Assembly (NCBI GenBank): GCA_937884485.1
Contig: CALGCG010000081.1
Coordinates: 1-59,214, forward strand
Length of the DNA: 59,214 bases
From: an uncultured Bacteroidales bacterium
Lineage (GTDB): Bacteria > Bacteroidota > Bacteroidia > Bacteroidales > P3
Direction: 5' to 3'
The translations under genes were made by a program, and so were the position numbers. Each line of letters starts with the position of its first letter. Within the stretch, counting starts at the first letter, position 1. Positions 8,609-17,819 of the stretch are shown here, piece by piece. The notes under the pieces are model-generated. The model searched no databases, was not told where the DNA came from, and saw only the letters and a program-made list of their open reading frames with translations.

Positions 8609-8908
8609 TTACCAACTTGCTTTTTTCACACCGGGGATAAGTCCGGAGACAGCCATTTCGCGGAAGTTGATACGCGAGATACCAAACTGACGCATATAGC
8701 CTTTGGGGCGGCCTGTCAGTTGGCAACGGTTGTGCATACGGATCGGGCATGCATTCTTCGGAAGTTTCTGAAGAGCGATGACAGCCTTCTCAACGTCCTC
8801 AGGCTCACCAGTGCGGACAATTTCTTTCAGGGCAGCGCGTTTGGCTGCGTACTTGGCAACCATCTTAGCTCTTTTGCGCTCTCTTGCTTTAATCGATTCT
8901 TTAGCCAT
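8609..8908 (-). CDS. rpsN: 30S ribosomal protein S14, long non-zinc form
   Basis: 99 residues. The C-terminal half carries RCQLTGRPKGYMRQFGISR. No CxxC pairs, so the zinc-free type. It includes the central segment (GEPEDVEKA) that separates the long E. coli-like form from the short one. Five nt after rplE. Confidence 0.97.
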   Translation of the reverse strand: MAKESIKARERKRAKMVAKYAAKRAALKEIVRTGEPEDVEKAVIALQKLPKNACPIRMHNRCQLTGRPKGYMRQFGISRINFREMAVSGLIPGVKKASW

Positions 8909-8913
8909 TATGC

Positions 8914-9474
8914 TTATTTTTGTTGATTCTTGAACGGTAAACCAAACTCCTTGAGCAGCGACATAGCTTCCTTGTCGGTCTTAGCCGAGGTGACGAAGGT
9001 GATATCCATACCCTGGATGCGGTCGATTTTGTCGATGTCGATTTCGGGGAAGATAATCTGCTCGGCAATGCCGAAGGTGTAGTTACCTTTGCCATCGAAA
9101 CCCTTGTCGTTGATGCCGCGGAAGTCGCGGATACGGGGGATAGAGGCGGTGACGAGACGCTCAAGGAACTCGTACATGCGCTCGCCGCGAAGAGTCACAC
9201 GGACACCGATAGGCATGCCACGGCGCAGCTTGAAGTTGGAAATATCCTTGCGCGACTTGGTGGCAACAGCTTTCTGACCCGTGATGGCGGTCATTTCTTC
9301 AATACCCTTATCGATGACTTTCTTGTCAGCGATGGCAGCCTTACCAAGACCCTGATTCAAGGTGATTTTCATCAGACGAGGAGCCTGCATGACGGTCTTG
9401 TAGCCATACTCTTTCATCAGAGCAGGCAGGATTTCTTCTTTGTATTTGGTCTTTAATGCGGGAATGTATGCCAT
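8914..9474 (-). CDS. rplE: 50S ribosomal protein L5
   Basis: 186 residues. Binds 5S rRNA and the P-site tRNA elbow. Conserved segments are RLMKITLNQGLG and GMPIGVRVTLRGERMYEF. Its ATG overlaps the rplX stop by one base (TAATG), suggesting coupled translation. Confidence 0.98.
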   Translation of the reverse strand: MAYIPALKTKYKEEILPALMKEYGYKTVMQAPRLMKITLNQGLGKAAIADKKVIDKGIEEMTAITGQKAVATKSRKDISNFKLRRGMPIGVRVTLRGERMYEFLERLVTASIPRIRDFRGINDKGFDGKGNYTFGIAEQIIFPEIDIDKIDRIQGMDITFVTSAKTDKEAMSLLKEFGLPFKNQQK

Positions 9475-9788
9475 TACTTAATCTCCTCTCCTGTTTTTTT
9501 AGAATAACGGACTATTTTGCCGGTTTTTTCGTCTACGCGGCGGCCAACCTTGGTAGGAGTCTTACCGACAACAACCATGAGGTTGGAGATGTGAATAGGA
9601 GCTTCCTCTTCCACAATACCACCCTGGGTGTTCTTGGCGTTGGGTTTGGTATGTTTCTTGTTCACGTTGACACCCTCGACGATGGCGCGATTCTTTTCGG
9701 GATATACTTTCAGGACCTTGGCGATTTTGCCTTTGTCATCGCCGGCAATCACCTGGACCATATCCCCTTTCTTAACGTGCAATTTCAT
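9474..9788 (-). CDS. rplX: 50S ribosomal protein L24
   Basis: 104 residues. Starts MKLHVKKGDMVQVIAGDDKG, a KOW motif; L24 helps begin large-subunit assembly. Stop overlaps the rplE start by one base. Confidence 0.98.
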   Translation of the reverse strand: MKLHVKKGDMVQVIAGDDKGKIAKVLKVYPEKNRAIVEGVNVNKKHTKPNAKNTQGGIVEEEAPIHISNLMVVVGKTPTKVGRRVDEKTGKIVRYSKKTGEEIK

Positions 9789-9810
9789 TGTTCTCTTTTC
9801 TTTTATTTAA

Positions 9811-10179
9811 TTACAAAACTTCGGGAGCGAGAGAGACAATTTTCATAAACTGTTTCTCGCGCAGTTCACGACCCACAGGTCCGAAAATACGGGTGCCACG
9901 GAGCTCATCGGCAGCGGTGAGCAGGACGCAGGCATTGTCGTCGAAGCGGATGTAGGAACCATCATTGCGACGAATCTCTTTCTTGGTGCGCACCACGACT
10001 GCTTTGGAAACGCTACCTTTCTTCACGTTGCCGGAGGGAAGAGCATCTTTGATGGCCACAACGATGGTATCGCCAATGGAAGCGTAACGCTTCTTGGTGC
10101 CACCAAGGACACGGATACACAGAGCGCTTTTGGCACCGCTGTTATCGGCAACTGTCATTCTGGTTTCTTGTTGTATCAT
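9811..10179 (-). CDS. rplN: 50S ribosomal protein L14
   Basis: 122 residues. Starts MIQQETRMTVADNSGAKSAL and ends KIVSLAPEVL; both are L14 signatures. It lies at the subunit interface. Between rpsQ and rplX. Confidence 0.98.
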   Translation of the reverse strand: MIQQETRMTVADNSGAKSALCIRVLGGTKKRYASIGDTIVVAIKDALPSGNVKKGSVSKAVVVRTKKEIRRNDGSYIRFDDNACVLLTAADELRGTRIFGPVGRELREKQFMKIVSLAPEVL

Positions 10180-10206
10180 TTCTTTTTAATTTTTCTGATA
10201 GGTGTA

Positions 10207-10461
10207 CTATTTAGCCTTCTCGACGATTTCGACCAGACGCCAGCATTTGTTTTTGCTCAGGGGACGGGTCTCCATGATACGGACGGTGTCTCCGATATTA
10301 GCCTCATTTTTCTCGTCGTGGGCCATGAATTTGGTGGACTTCTTAACGAATTTGCCGTACTTGGGGTGTTTCACCTTACGCTCGACAAGAATCACGATGG
10401 ACTTCTCCATCTTGTTGCTGACCACAACACCGATTCTTTCTTTTCTTAAATTTCTTTCCAT
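10207..10461 (-). CDS. rpsQ: 30S ribosomal protein S17
   Basis: 84 residues, one OB fold; starts MERNLRKERIGVVVSNKMEK. A primary 16S rRNA binder. Thirty nt after rpmC. Confidence 0.97.
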   Translation of the reverse strand: MERNLRKERIGVVVSNKMEKSIVILVERKVKHPKYGKFVKKSTKFMAHDEKNEANIGDTVRIMETRPLSKNKCWRLVEIVEKAK

Positions 10462-10491
10462 CTTAACACTTGGATTTTACAATTGCCATGC

Positions 10492-10695
10492 TTACTTTTT
10501 GTCGGCGATTTCACGCGCGCGGAGCTCCGTAAGGCAGCGGGCAATATTTTTTCTACTTTCTTTAATTTTGTTGGGATTCTCGAGGGGGGAAACAGCGTGG
10601 GTCAGAAGCATTTTCTGATAGGTGGCACGCTCGGTCTCAAGTCTCTCCTTCAATTCGGCAGTCGAGAGCTCTTTTAAAACAATTTCATTCTTCAT
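10492..10695 (-). CDS. rpmC: 50S ribosomal protein L29
   Basis: 67 residues, two helices (LSTAELKERLETERATYQK and the C-terminal helix to REIADKK). Sits next to the exit tunnel and helps dock trigger factor and SRP in other bacteria. Confidence 0.97.
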   Translation of the reverse strand: MKNEIVLKELSTAELKERLETERATYQKMLLTHAVSPLENPNKIKESRKNIARCLTELRAREIADKK

Positions 10696-10713
10696 GACTG
10701 AGGTTCTTCTTAT

Positions 10714-11136
10714 TTATTCTTCGATATAGTCTCTTTTGACAACAAATTTGGTCGAGATGGGAAGTTTCTGAGCGGCCAAACGGAGAGCCTCTTTAGCGAC
10801 ATCCATAGGGACACCCTCGCACTCGAACAGCATGGTGCCGGGCATGACGCGGGCGACGAAATACTCAGGGGCACCCTTACCTTTACCCATACGGACCTCG
10901 TTAGGTTTCTTGGTGATGGGCTTGTCCGGGAAGATGCGAATCCATATCTGACCTTCACGTTTCATGTGACGCGTTACAGCTTGACGAGCAGCCTCTATTT
11001 GGCGGCCAGTGATGAAGCAAGTCTCGAGCGATTTGATACCGAAGGTACCGAATGCAAGTTCGTGGCCACGGAAGGCATTACCTTTAATCTTGCCTTTCTG
11101 CTGCTTTCTATATCTTGTTTTCTTAGGTTGTAACAT
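10714..11136 (-). CDS. rplP: 50S ribosomal protein L16
   Basis: 140 residues. Starts MLQPKKTRYRKQQKGKIKG; GRQIEAARQAVTRHMKR and RMGKGKGAPEYFVARV are family signatures. Essential for A-site tRNA accommodation and late 50S assembly. Followed by a 72-nt spacer of heptanucleotide repeats on its upstream side (rpsC). Confidence 0.98.
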   Translation of the reverse strand: MLQPKKTRYRKQQKGKIKGNAFRGHELAFGTFGIKSLETCFITGRQIEAARQAVTRHMKREGQIWIRIFPDKPITKKPNEVRMGKGKGAPEYFVARVMPGTMLFECEGVPMDVAKEALRLAAQKLPISTKFVVKRDYIEE

Positions 11137-11146
11137 TTCTTCTTAT

Positions 11147-11202
11147 TGTTTAGTGTTTAGTGTATAGTGTATAGTGACTTGACGCTAACGCTAATGCTAA
11201 AC
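11147..11202. repeat. Heptanucleotide repeat tract between rpsC and rplP
   Basis: Four tandem 7-mers (TTTAGTG twice, then TATAGTG twice) at about 11152-11177 are followed by a CGCTAA-type hexamer run ending GCTAAAC. It fills the intercistronic gap in an essential operon. Related 7-mer tracts occur at 18297, 32512, 35500, 37661, 47277 and 58911. Confidence 0.7.
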
Positions 11203-11208
11203 TTCAAA

Positions 11209-11964
11209 TTATTTACTATTGTTATTTCTGTTGCCCTGACGGCGACGAGGGGCACCTTCCGGACGACGGCCTGCACCCATGGCACCGGGACGGTGATCCT
11301 TCTGCTGACCGCCAACGGTCGAAGGAACGAGCTCAGGTCTGCCATAGATAACACCGCGGCAAATCCACACCTTGATACCGATACGGCCATAGGTGGTGTG
11401 AGCCTCAGCATTGGCATAGTCGATATCGGCACGCAGAGTGTGAAGAGGAGTACGGCCCTCTTTGAAGTGCTCGCTGCGGGCGATTTCAGCGCCGCCGATA
11501 CGGCCGGCGATGGAGACCTTGATACCCTCGGCACCCGTGCGCATCGTAGAGGTGATGGCATTCTTGATGGCGCGGCGATACTGGATACGGCCTTCAATCT
11601 GTTTGGCAATGTTCTGGGCAACGAGGACGGCATCCATCTCGGGGCGTTTCACCTCGCTGATGTTGATCTGCACATCCTTGCCAGTGAGCTTCTTGAGCTC
11701 CTCACGCAGTTTGTCAACCTCGGACCCCGCACGACCGATAATCAGACCCGGACGGGCCGAGTTAATCGTGACGGTGAGCAACTTAAGAGTACGCTCAATA
11801 TAAATCTTGGAGATGCTAGCCTTGGCAAGACGGGCGTTGAGATACTTACGGATCTTGTCGTCCTCAACGAGCTTCTGTTCAAATCTTCTTCCGCCAAACC
11901 AGTTAGAATCCCATCCGCGGATGATACCTAATCTGTTTCCAATTGGGTTAGTTTTTTGTCCCAT
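11209..11964 (-). CDS. rpsC: 30S ribosomal protein S3
   Basis: 251 residues. A KH domain (~40-110, with LIIGRAGSEVDKLREELKK) precedes the S3 C-terminal domain (RTPLHTLRADIDYANAEA). A basic, Gly/Arg/Asn-rich tail of about 35 residues follows. Part of the mRNA entry tunnel. Twenty-five nt after rplV. Confidence 0.98.
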   Translation of the reverse strand: MGQKTNPIGNRLGIIRGWDSNWFGGRRFEQKLVEDDKIRKYLNARLAKASISKIYIERTLKLLTVTINSARPGLIIGRAGSEVDKLREELKKLTGKDVQINISEVKRPEMDAVLVAQNIAKQIEGRIQYRRAIKNAITSTMRTGAEGIKVSIAGRIGGAEIARSEHFKEGRTPLHTLRADIDYANAEAHTTYGRIGIKVWICRGVIYGRPELVPSTVGGQQKDHRPGAMGAGRRPEGAPRRRQGNRNNNSK

Positions 11965-11989
11965 TGTTGAGTTTCTTCTTTTTAATTAC

Positions 11990-12427
11990 TTATTTTGTTT
12001 CTTCTTTTTCAGCCTTAGCGACCGGAGCATCCTCGATACGGCTGCCGAGAATCACAGTGATGTGGTTGCTGCGCTTGCGGATACGATAACCGCGGCCCTG
12101 GGGGGCAGTGCGCATGCGCTTCATCGTGCGGCCTTCGTCGACCTTGATCTGCTTGACATACAGCTGAGCGTCCTCCATGCGGGCACCCTCGTTCTTGGCC
12201 TGCCAGTTGGCGACAGCCGAGAGGATGAGCTTACGCATCTTGGGAGCGGACTCTCTGGGGTTATACTGAAGGATACCGAGAGCCTTCTCGACGTCGACGC
12301 CACGGACGAGGTCAGCGACGAGACGGGTCTTACGAGGCGAAGTAGGATTATTCATCAACTTTGCCACATAAAGGGTCTTGTTGGCTTCTTTACGTGCTTC
12401 TGCACTATTGTGTTTTCTACGTCCCAT
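11990..12427 (-). CDS. rplV: 50S ribosomal protein L22
   Basis: 145 residues, longer than the ~110-residue E. coli protein because of a Lys/Glu/Ala tail (PVAKAEKEETK). The long beta-hairpin that lines the exit tunnel includes KRMRTAPQGRGYRIRKRS. Between rpsS and rpsC. Confidence 0.98.
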   Translation of the reverse strand: MGRRKHNSAEARKEANKTLYVAKLMNNPTSPRKTRLVADLVRGVDVEKALGILQYNPRESAPKMRKLILSAVANWQAKNEGARMEDAQLYVKQIKVDEGRTMKRMRTAPQGRGYRIRKRSNHITVILGSRIEDAPVAKAEKEETK

Positions 12428-12440
12428 TTTCTTTTAAAAT

Positions 12441-12719
12441 TTACTTTTTGCCTTTATCTTTAGATCCTGCATGGCCGCGGAAGATGCGGGTAGGAGCGAA
12501 CTCGCCAAGCTTGTGACCCACCATGTTCTCGGTGACATACACGGGGATGAACTTGTTGCCGTTGTGCACGGCAATGGTCTGACCCACAAAGTCGGGCGAA
12601 ATCATCGAAGCTCTCGACCATGTCTTGATGGTAACCTTCTTGTTGGACTGCTGTGCCTCGATTACACGTTTTTCCAGTTTGTGGAAAATATAAGGACCTT
12701 TCTTTAATGAACGACTCAT
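12441..12719 (-). CDS. rpsS: 30S ribosomal protein S19
   Basis: 92 residues. Starts MSRSLKKGPYIFHKLEK and contains GHKLGEFAPTRIFRGHAG. Forms a head complex with S13. Twenty nt after rplB. Confidence 0.98.
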   Translation of the reverse strand: MSRSLKKGPYIFHKLEKRVIEAQQSNKKVTIKTWSRASMISPDFVGQTIAVHNGNKFIPVYVTENMVGHKLGEFAPTRIFRGHAGSKDKGKK

Positions 12720-12739
12720 TGTTTCTTCTTTTTACTGAG

Positions 12740-13564
12740 TTACTTCTTTCTTCTTTCGACGATGTACTTGCTCGACTGCTTCTTGGGAGCGCGAGTCTTG
12801 TAGCCCTTAGCCGGGATACCCTTGCGCGAACGGGGATGTCCGCCAGTCTGACGGCCTTCACCACCGCCCATCGGGTGGTCGACAGGGTTCATGACAACGC
12901 CGCGGTTGCGCGGACGACGGCCGAGGTGACGGCTGCGGCCGGCTTTACCACCGACTTCGAGGTTGTGCTCAGGATTGCTCACGATACCAACGGTGGCACG
13001 GCAAGCCTGGAGGATCATGCGCATCTCGCCGCTGGGCATCTTGATGATGGCGTACTTGTCGTCACGGCTCATCAGCTGGGCATAGGCACCGGCGGAACGC
13101 ACCATCTTGGCACCCTGGCCAGGACGAAGCTCGATATTGTGAATCAGCGTGCCGAAAGGAATCTCAGCAAGCAGCAGGGTGTTTCCCACCTCGGGAGCGA
13201 CACCGGCACCGGACATGACGGTCTGACCGACCTTCAGGCCCTGGGGGCAGAGGATGTAGCTCTTTTCGCCGTCGGCATAGCACACGAGGGCAATGCGCGA
13301 ACTGCGGTTGGGGTCGTACTCGATGGTCTTCACCACAGCGGGGATACCATCCTTGTTACGCTTGAAGTCGACGAAACGGAACAACTGCTTGTGTCCGCCG
13401 CCGATATAGCGCATCGTCATCTTACCCTGATTGTTACGGCCACCGCTCTTACGCTTGCCGTAAACAAGGCTCTTCTCCGGTCTGGTAGCGGTGATGTCGT
13501 CGTTGGTAACAACCAGTTTGTGGCGCTGACCAGGAGTCGTAGGTTTGATTTTCTTTAAAGCCAT
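12740..13564 (-). CDS. rplB: 50S ribosomal protein L2
   Basis: 274 residues. An OB-like and an SH3-like domain are followed by the conserved NPVDHPMGGGEGR segment, with the His that lies close to the peptidyl-transferase centre in known ribosomes. One of the most conserved proteins in the cluster. Confidence 0.99.
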   Translation of the reverse strand: MALKKIKPTTPGQRHKLVVTNDDITATRPEKSLVYGKRKSGGRNNQGKMTMRYIGGGHKQLFRFVDFKRNKDGIPAVVKTIEYDPNRSSRIALVCYADGEKSYILCPQGLKVGQTVMSGAGVAPEVGNTLLLAEIPFGTLIHNIELRPGQGAKMVRSAGAYAQLMSRDDKYAIIKMPSGEMRMILQACRATVGIVSNPEHNLEVGGKAGRSRHLGRRPRNRGVVMNPVDHPMGGGEGRQTGGHPRSRKGIPAKGYKTRAPKKQSSKYIVERRKK

Positions 13565-13625
13565 TTCTTTTTAAAATTCTTTTTAGTCTCTTATCAGTGG
13601 ACTACACTATTATTAATAAATCTGT

Positions 13626-13979
13626 TTAAATGTTTGCGTAGAAATCGATGGCGTCGCCCTCAGCCAGAGTGACGATAGCTTTCTTAAAGGCATTGGTACG
13701 GCCAGTAAGGAAGCCGGCTTTGGTATAGCGCGATTTCACCTTGCCGGAATAGTTCATGGTGTTGACGTCAATCACCTTCACATTGTAGAACTGCTCCACA
13801 GCATGCTTGATCTCAATCTTGTTGGCGCGTTTGTCGACAACAAAACCATAGCGGTTGTGAGCAGGAGCGGCGGCGATGCCCTTTTTACGCTGGATGCGGG
13901 TCTGGACAGGATTGGCCGCAGCCTCGGTGAGGCGGGTCATCTTTTCACTAATCAGCGGTTTTACTATAATGTTCATCAT
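13626..13979 (-). CDS. rplW: 50S ribosomal protein L23
   Basis: 117 residues. Starts MMNIIVKPLISEKMTRL. A loop insertion rich in Gln/Arg/Lys/Ala (VQTRIQRKKGIAAAPAHNR) lengthens it compared with the ~100-residue family norm. Docking site for trigger factor and SRP. Second ATG (13976) is an equally possible start. Confidence 0.96.
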   Translation of the reverse strand: MMNIIVKPLISEKMTRLTEAAANPVQTRIQRKKGIAAAPAHNRYGFVVDKRANKIEIKHAVEQFYNVKVIDVNTMNYSGKVKSRYTKAGFLTGRTNAFKKAIVTLAEGDAIDFYANI

Positions 13980-14015
13980 TTGTTAAATCTTCTTAAATCG
14001 TTATACTCACATACC

Positions 14016-14648
14016 TTATTTTGTCGCCAAAACACGGTTGATTTCGCCAATTGAACCCTCACAAACAACGATATTGGAGGCGTTAACAATGTCGTAAGTA
14101 TTTAACTGCGACACGTTTACGACCTTCACGTTCTGGAGGTTTCTAGCAGACAAAGATACGAAATTATTTTGATTCTCAAGCACAAAAAGTGACTTTTTAT
14201 CATTCAGCTTCAGATTCTTCAGGACCTCGATCATCTTTTTGGTCTTGGGGCCTTCAAAAGTGAAGTTCTCAACCACGGTCAAAGCATTACCGCTGGCCTT
14301 GTAGGCGAGGGCGCTGCGGCGGGCAAGACGTTTGACTTTGATATTGAGCTTGAAACGATAGTCGCGGGGTTTGGGTCCAAAAATGGTACCACCGCCGACA
14401 AAAACGGGGCTCTTCAAATCGCCGGAACGGGCACCGCCGGTACCTTTCTGACGTTTCAGTTTGCGGGTGCTGTGGGCGTTCTCGCTGCGCTCTTTGGCTT
14501 TGCTGGTGCCCTGACGCTGGTCGGCCAAGTACTGCTTCACATCCAGGTAAATGGCGTGGTCGTTGGGCTCGATGGCGAAGATAGAATCCTCGAGGTTGAT
14601 GGTTCTACCGGTTTCGCTTCCGTTGATATTATAAACTTTGATCTCCAT
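14016..14648 (-). CDS. rplD: 50S ribosomal protein L4
   Basis: 210 residues. The extended tunnel loop (RKLKRQKGTGGARSGDLKSP) and the C-terminal Rossmann-like domain can be seen. In E. coli L4 represses the S10 operon through an upstream leader; only 14 nt separate fusA and rpsJ here, so there is no room for such a leader. Confidence 0.98.
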   Translation of the reverse strand: MEIKVYNINGSETGRTINLEDSIFAIEPNDHAIYLDVKQYLADQRQGTSKAKERSENAHSTRKLKRQKGTGGARSGDLKSPVFVGGGTIFGPKPRDYRFKLNIKVKRLARRSALAYKASGNALTVVENFTFEGPKTKKMIEVLKNLKLNDKKSLFVLENQNNFVSLSARNLQNVKVVNVSQLNTYDIVNASNIVVCEGSIGEINRVLATK

Positions 14649-14656
14649 GTCTTAAA

Positions 14657-15286
14657 TTAACTCCATCTTTCAAGTTTGACAATAGAACCTTTGGGGCCGG
14701 GGACGGAGCCTTTGACCAGCATAAGATTCTTCTCAGCGATAATCTTGACCACCTGGAGATTCTGGACCTTCACGCGGTGGTTGCCCATCTGGCCAGCCAT
14801 GCGCATCCCCTTGAAGATACGCGAAGGATAGGACGAGGCACCGATCGAACCGGGGGCGCGCAGACGGTCGTGCTGGCCGTGAGTCAGGTCACCGACACCG
14901 CCGAAGCCGTGACGGGTGACAACACCCTGGAAACCTTTACCCTTGGAGGTGCCGACCACGTCGACGAACTCGCCTTCCTGGAAGACCTCAACTGTCAACA
15001 CTTCGCCATATTTCTTCTTGTGGCCCTCCTCGAAGCGGCTGAACTCAGCAAGGTAGCGCTTCGGGGTGGTGTTGGCCTTGGCAAAATGGCCCTTCATCGG
15101 CTTCGTAGTGTGGCTCTCCTTCTTCTCGCCGAAAGCGAGCTGGATGGCCTCGTAGCCGTCTTTCTCAATCGTTTTCACTTGTGTAACAACACAAGGACCA
15201 GCTTCAATCACTGTGCACGGAATCTGCTTTCCGTCGGCATCAAAAAGACTGGTCATACCAATTTTCTTTCCAATTAATCCTGACAT
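14657..15286 (-). CDS. rplC: 50S ribosomal protein L3
   Basis: 209 residues. Starts MSGLIGKKIGMTSLFDADGK. The central extension (GFGGVGDLTHGQHDRLRAPG) reaches the peptidyl-transferase centre. Eight nt before rplD. Confidence 0.98.
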   Translation of the reverse strand: MSGLIGKKIGMTSLFDADGKQIPCTVIEAGPCVVTQVKTIEKDGYEAIQLAFGEKKESHTTKPMKGHFAKANTTPKRYLAEFSRFEEGHKKKYGEVLTVEVFQEGEFVDVVGTSKGKGFQGVVTRHGFGGVGDLTHGQHDRLRAPGSIGASSYPSRIFKGMRMAGQMGNHRVKVQNLQVVKIIAEKNLMLVKGSVPGPKGSIVKLERWS

Positions 15287-15354
15287 TTCTTAGTTTGGAT
15301 TCTTTTAATTTGTTAGACAATTCAGCTTATCTCTTTGACATTGGCTGATTAAAC

Positions 15355-15663
15355 TCACACTTTGATTTCGACTTCAACACCGCTGGGAAGCTCGAGCTTC
15401 ATCAAGGCATCGATGGTCTTCGTACGATCGTTGATCTCGATGTCCATCAGGCGCTTGTAGGTGCTCAGTTCGAACTGCTCGCGCGATTTCTTGTTCACGA
15501 ACGTCGAACGGTTGACGGTGAAAATCTTTTTGTTGGTAGGCAGGGGTATGGGACCATTGACCACTGCGCCAGTCATCTTTACGGTCTTCACAATCTTCTC
15601 AGCCGACTTGTCGACGAGGTTGTGGTCGTAAGATTTGAGCTTGATTCTGATTCTTTGACTCAT
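15355..15663 (-). CDS. rpsJ: 30S ribosomal protein S10
   Basis: 102 residues. Starts MSQRIRIKLKSYDHNLVD. Part of the 30S head; in E. coli also NusE in antitermination. The 68-nt gap to rplC holds a short TCAGC/GCTGA hairpin but no gene. Confidence 0.98.
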   Translation of the reverse strand: MSQRIRIKLKSYDHNLVDKSAEKIVKTVKMTGAVVNGPIPLPTNKKIFTVNRSTFVNKKSREQFELSTYKRLMDIEINDRTKTIDALMKLELPSGVEVEIKV

Positions 15664-15677
15664 TGTTATTTATTGTA

Positions 15678-17765
15678 TTAATTATTTTTATTCTTCAAAA
15701 TAGCATCCTGCAGGTCGCGCGACACCTCGGCATAGTGAGAGAACTCCATCGTGGAGTTGGCGCGGCCGGAAGTGATGGTGCGCAATGCAGTGACATAACC
15801 GAACATCTGCTCCAGAGGCACCTTGGCATGGATGGCCTGGACACCCACCTTGGCGGTGATGTTCTCCAGCACACCGCGGCGGCGGTTCAGGTCGCCCGTC
15901 ACATCGCCCACATAGGCGTCGGGGGTCAGCACCTCGAGCTTCATGATAGGCTCGAGCAGCACGGGGTTGGCCTTGCGGCAAGCAGCCTTGAAACCAATCT
16001 TGGCGCAGAGCTCGAAACTCAGCTGGTCCGAATCCACGGGATGGAACGAACCGTCGATGATCTTCACCTTCATGCTGTCCATCGGATAGCCAGCCAAGAC
16101 ACCATTCTGCATGGCCTCCTTGAAACCCTTCTCGATAGCGGGGATGAACTCCTTGGGGATATTGCCACCCTTGACCTCGTTGACGAACTGCAGCCCGACA
16201 AAACCCTCATCGGCGGGGCCGATCTCGAAGAGCACATCGGCGAACTTACCCTTGCCGCCGGTCTGCTTCTTGTAGATTTCGTGATGCTGCACCGTAGTGG
16301 TGATAGCCTCCTTGTACGCGACCTCGGGACGGCCCTGGTTGACATCGACATTGAACTCCCTGCGCAGGCGGTCCATGATGATGTCCAGATGCAGCTCGCC
16401 CATACCGCTGATGACGGTCTGTCCGCTCACCTCGTCGGTCTTCACGCGGAACGTGGGGTCTTCCTCCACCAGTTTCATCAGCGCGTTGGTCATCTTGTCC
16501 ATATCGGCTTGGGTGTGAGGCTCCACGGCGATGCTGATCACCGGCTCGGGGAACTTCATCGACTCCAGGATGATGGGGTGCTGCTCGTCGCAGAGGGTAT
16601 GACCCGTCTTGATCTCCTTGAAGCCCACAGCTGCACCAATGTCGCCGGCCTCGATACGGTCGAGGGGGTTCTGCTTGTTGGAATGCATCTGCATGATGCG
16701 GGAAATACGCTCCTTCTTGCCGGTATTGGCATTGTAGACGTAGGAGCCGCTTTCCAGCGAGCCGCTGTATACGCGGAAGAAGCAGAGACGGCCGACATAG
16801 GGGTCGGTGGCAATCTTGAATGCCAGTGCCGAGAAAGGCGCCTTGACATCCACCTTGCGGGTCTCCTCCTTCTCTGTTCTGGGGTTGACACCCTCCACCT
16901 CAGGCTTGTCCATCGGGCTGGGCAAGAAAGCCGCCACGGCATCGAGCAACGACTGCACGCCCTTGTTCTTGAAAGCCGAACCGCACATCACAGGAACAAT
17001 CTTGCGCGAGAGAGTGGCCTTGCGGATCTCGGCGATAATCTCCTCGGCAGTAATGCTGTCGGGGTCGTCGAAGAACTTCATCATCAGCTCCTCGTTCTCC
17101 TCGGCCACACCTTCGACAAGTTTCTGGCGGTACTCCGCCGCGATCTCCTTCAGGTCGTCGGGCATGGGCACCTCGTAGAACTTGGTGCCGTTGGAACTCT
17201 CGTCCCAGATAAGAGCCTGGTTGGTGATGAGGTTCACCACACCCTTGTAGAGGTCTTCCTGTCCGATAGGGATCTCTATCGGGATGGGGTTGGCGCCGAG
17301 GCGCTCCTTGATCTGCCCCACCACCGAGAAGAAGTCGGCGCCGGCGCGGTCCATCTTGTTGATGAAAGCAATGCGGGGGACGCCGTACTTGTCGGCCTGA
17401 CGCCATACGGTCTCACTCTGGGGCTCCACACCACCCACGGCGCAGAAGATGGCGATGGCGCCGTCGAGCACGCGGAGCGAACGCTCCACCTCGACGGTGA
17501 AATCGACGTGACCCGGAGTGTCGATGATGTTGTATTTGTAGCGGTTAGCATTCCATTCCCAGTACACGGTAGTAGCAGCGGAAGTAATGGTGATGCCACG
17601 TTCTTGTTCTTGCACCATCCAGTCCATGGTGGCGCTACCCTCATGCGTCTCACCGAGCTTGTAGTTCTTGCCCGTGTAGAAGAGGATGCGCTCCGTCGTC
17701 GTCGTCTTGCCGGCGTCGATGTGGGCCATGATTCCGATGTTGCGTGTGTACTTGAGGTCGGACAT
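15678..17765 (-). CDS. fusA: Elongation factor G
   Basis: 695 residues. GTPase that moves tRNA and mRNA through the ribosome. G1 AHIDAGKTT, G2 around ERGITITSAATT, G3 DTPGHVDF and G4 NKMD are all present, followed by domains II-V. No tuf gene follows it, unlike the E. coli str operon; rpsJ starts 14 nt later. Confidence 0.99.
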   Translation of the reverse strand: MSDLKYTRNIGIMAHIDAGKTTTTERILFYTGKNYKLGETHEGSATMDWMVQEQERGITITSAATTVYWEWNANRYKYNIIDTPGHVDFTVEVERSLRVLDGAIAIFCAVGGVEPQSETVWRQADKYGVPRIAFINKMDRAGADFFSVVGQIKERLGANPIPIEIPIGQEDLYKGVVNLITNQALIWDESSNGTKFYEVPMPDDLKEIAAEYRQKLVEGVAEENEELMMKFFDDPDSITAEEIIAEIRKATLSRKIVPVMCGSAFKNKGVQSLLDAVAAFLPSPMDKPEVEGVNPRTEKEETRKVDVKAPFSALAFKIATDPYVGRLCFFRVYSGSLESGSYVYNANTGKKERISRIMQMHSNKQNPLDRIEAGDIGAAVGFKEIKTGHTLCDEQHPIILESMKFPEPVISIAVEPHTQADMDKMTNALMKLVEEDPTFRVKTDEVSGQTVISGMGELHLDIIMDRLRREFNVDVNQGRPEVAYKEAITTTVQHHEIYKKQTGGKGKFADVLFEIGPADEGFVGLQFVNEVKGGNIPKEFIPAIEKGFKEAMQNGVLAGYPMDSMKVKIIDGSFHPVDSDQLSFELCAKIGFKAACRKANPVLLEPIMKLEVLTPDAYVGDVTGDLNRRRGVLENITAKVGVQAIHAKVPLEQMFGYVTALRTITSGRANSTMEFSHYAEVSRDLQDAILKNKNN

Positions 17766-17819
17766 ACTTTTGGTTGAGCTAGTTTCTGGTTATTTATTAT
17801 TAATACTTTATATAAAGCA

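Noticed and set aside
15663..17777. 704-codon open frame antisense to fusA
   Set aside because: fusA is unmistakable on the other strand; the antisense frame is a composition artefact.
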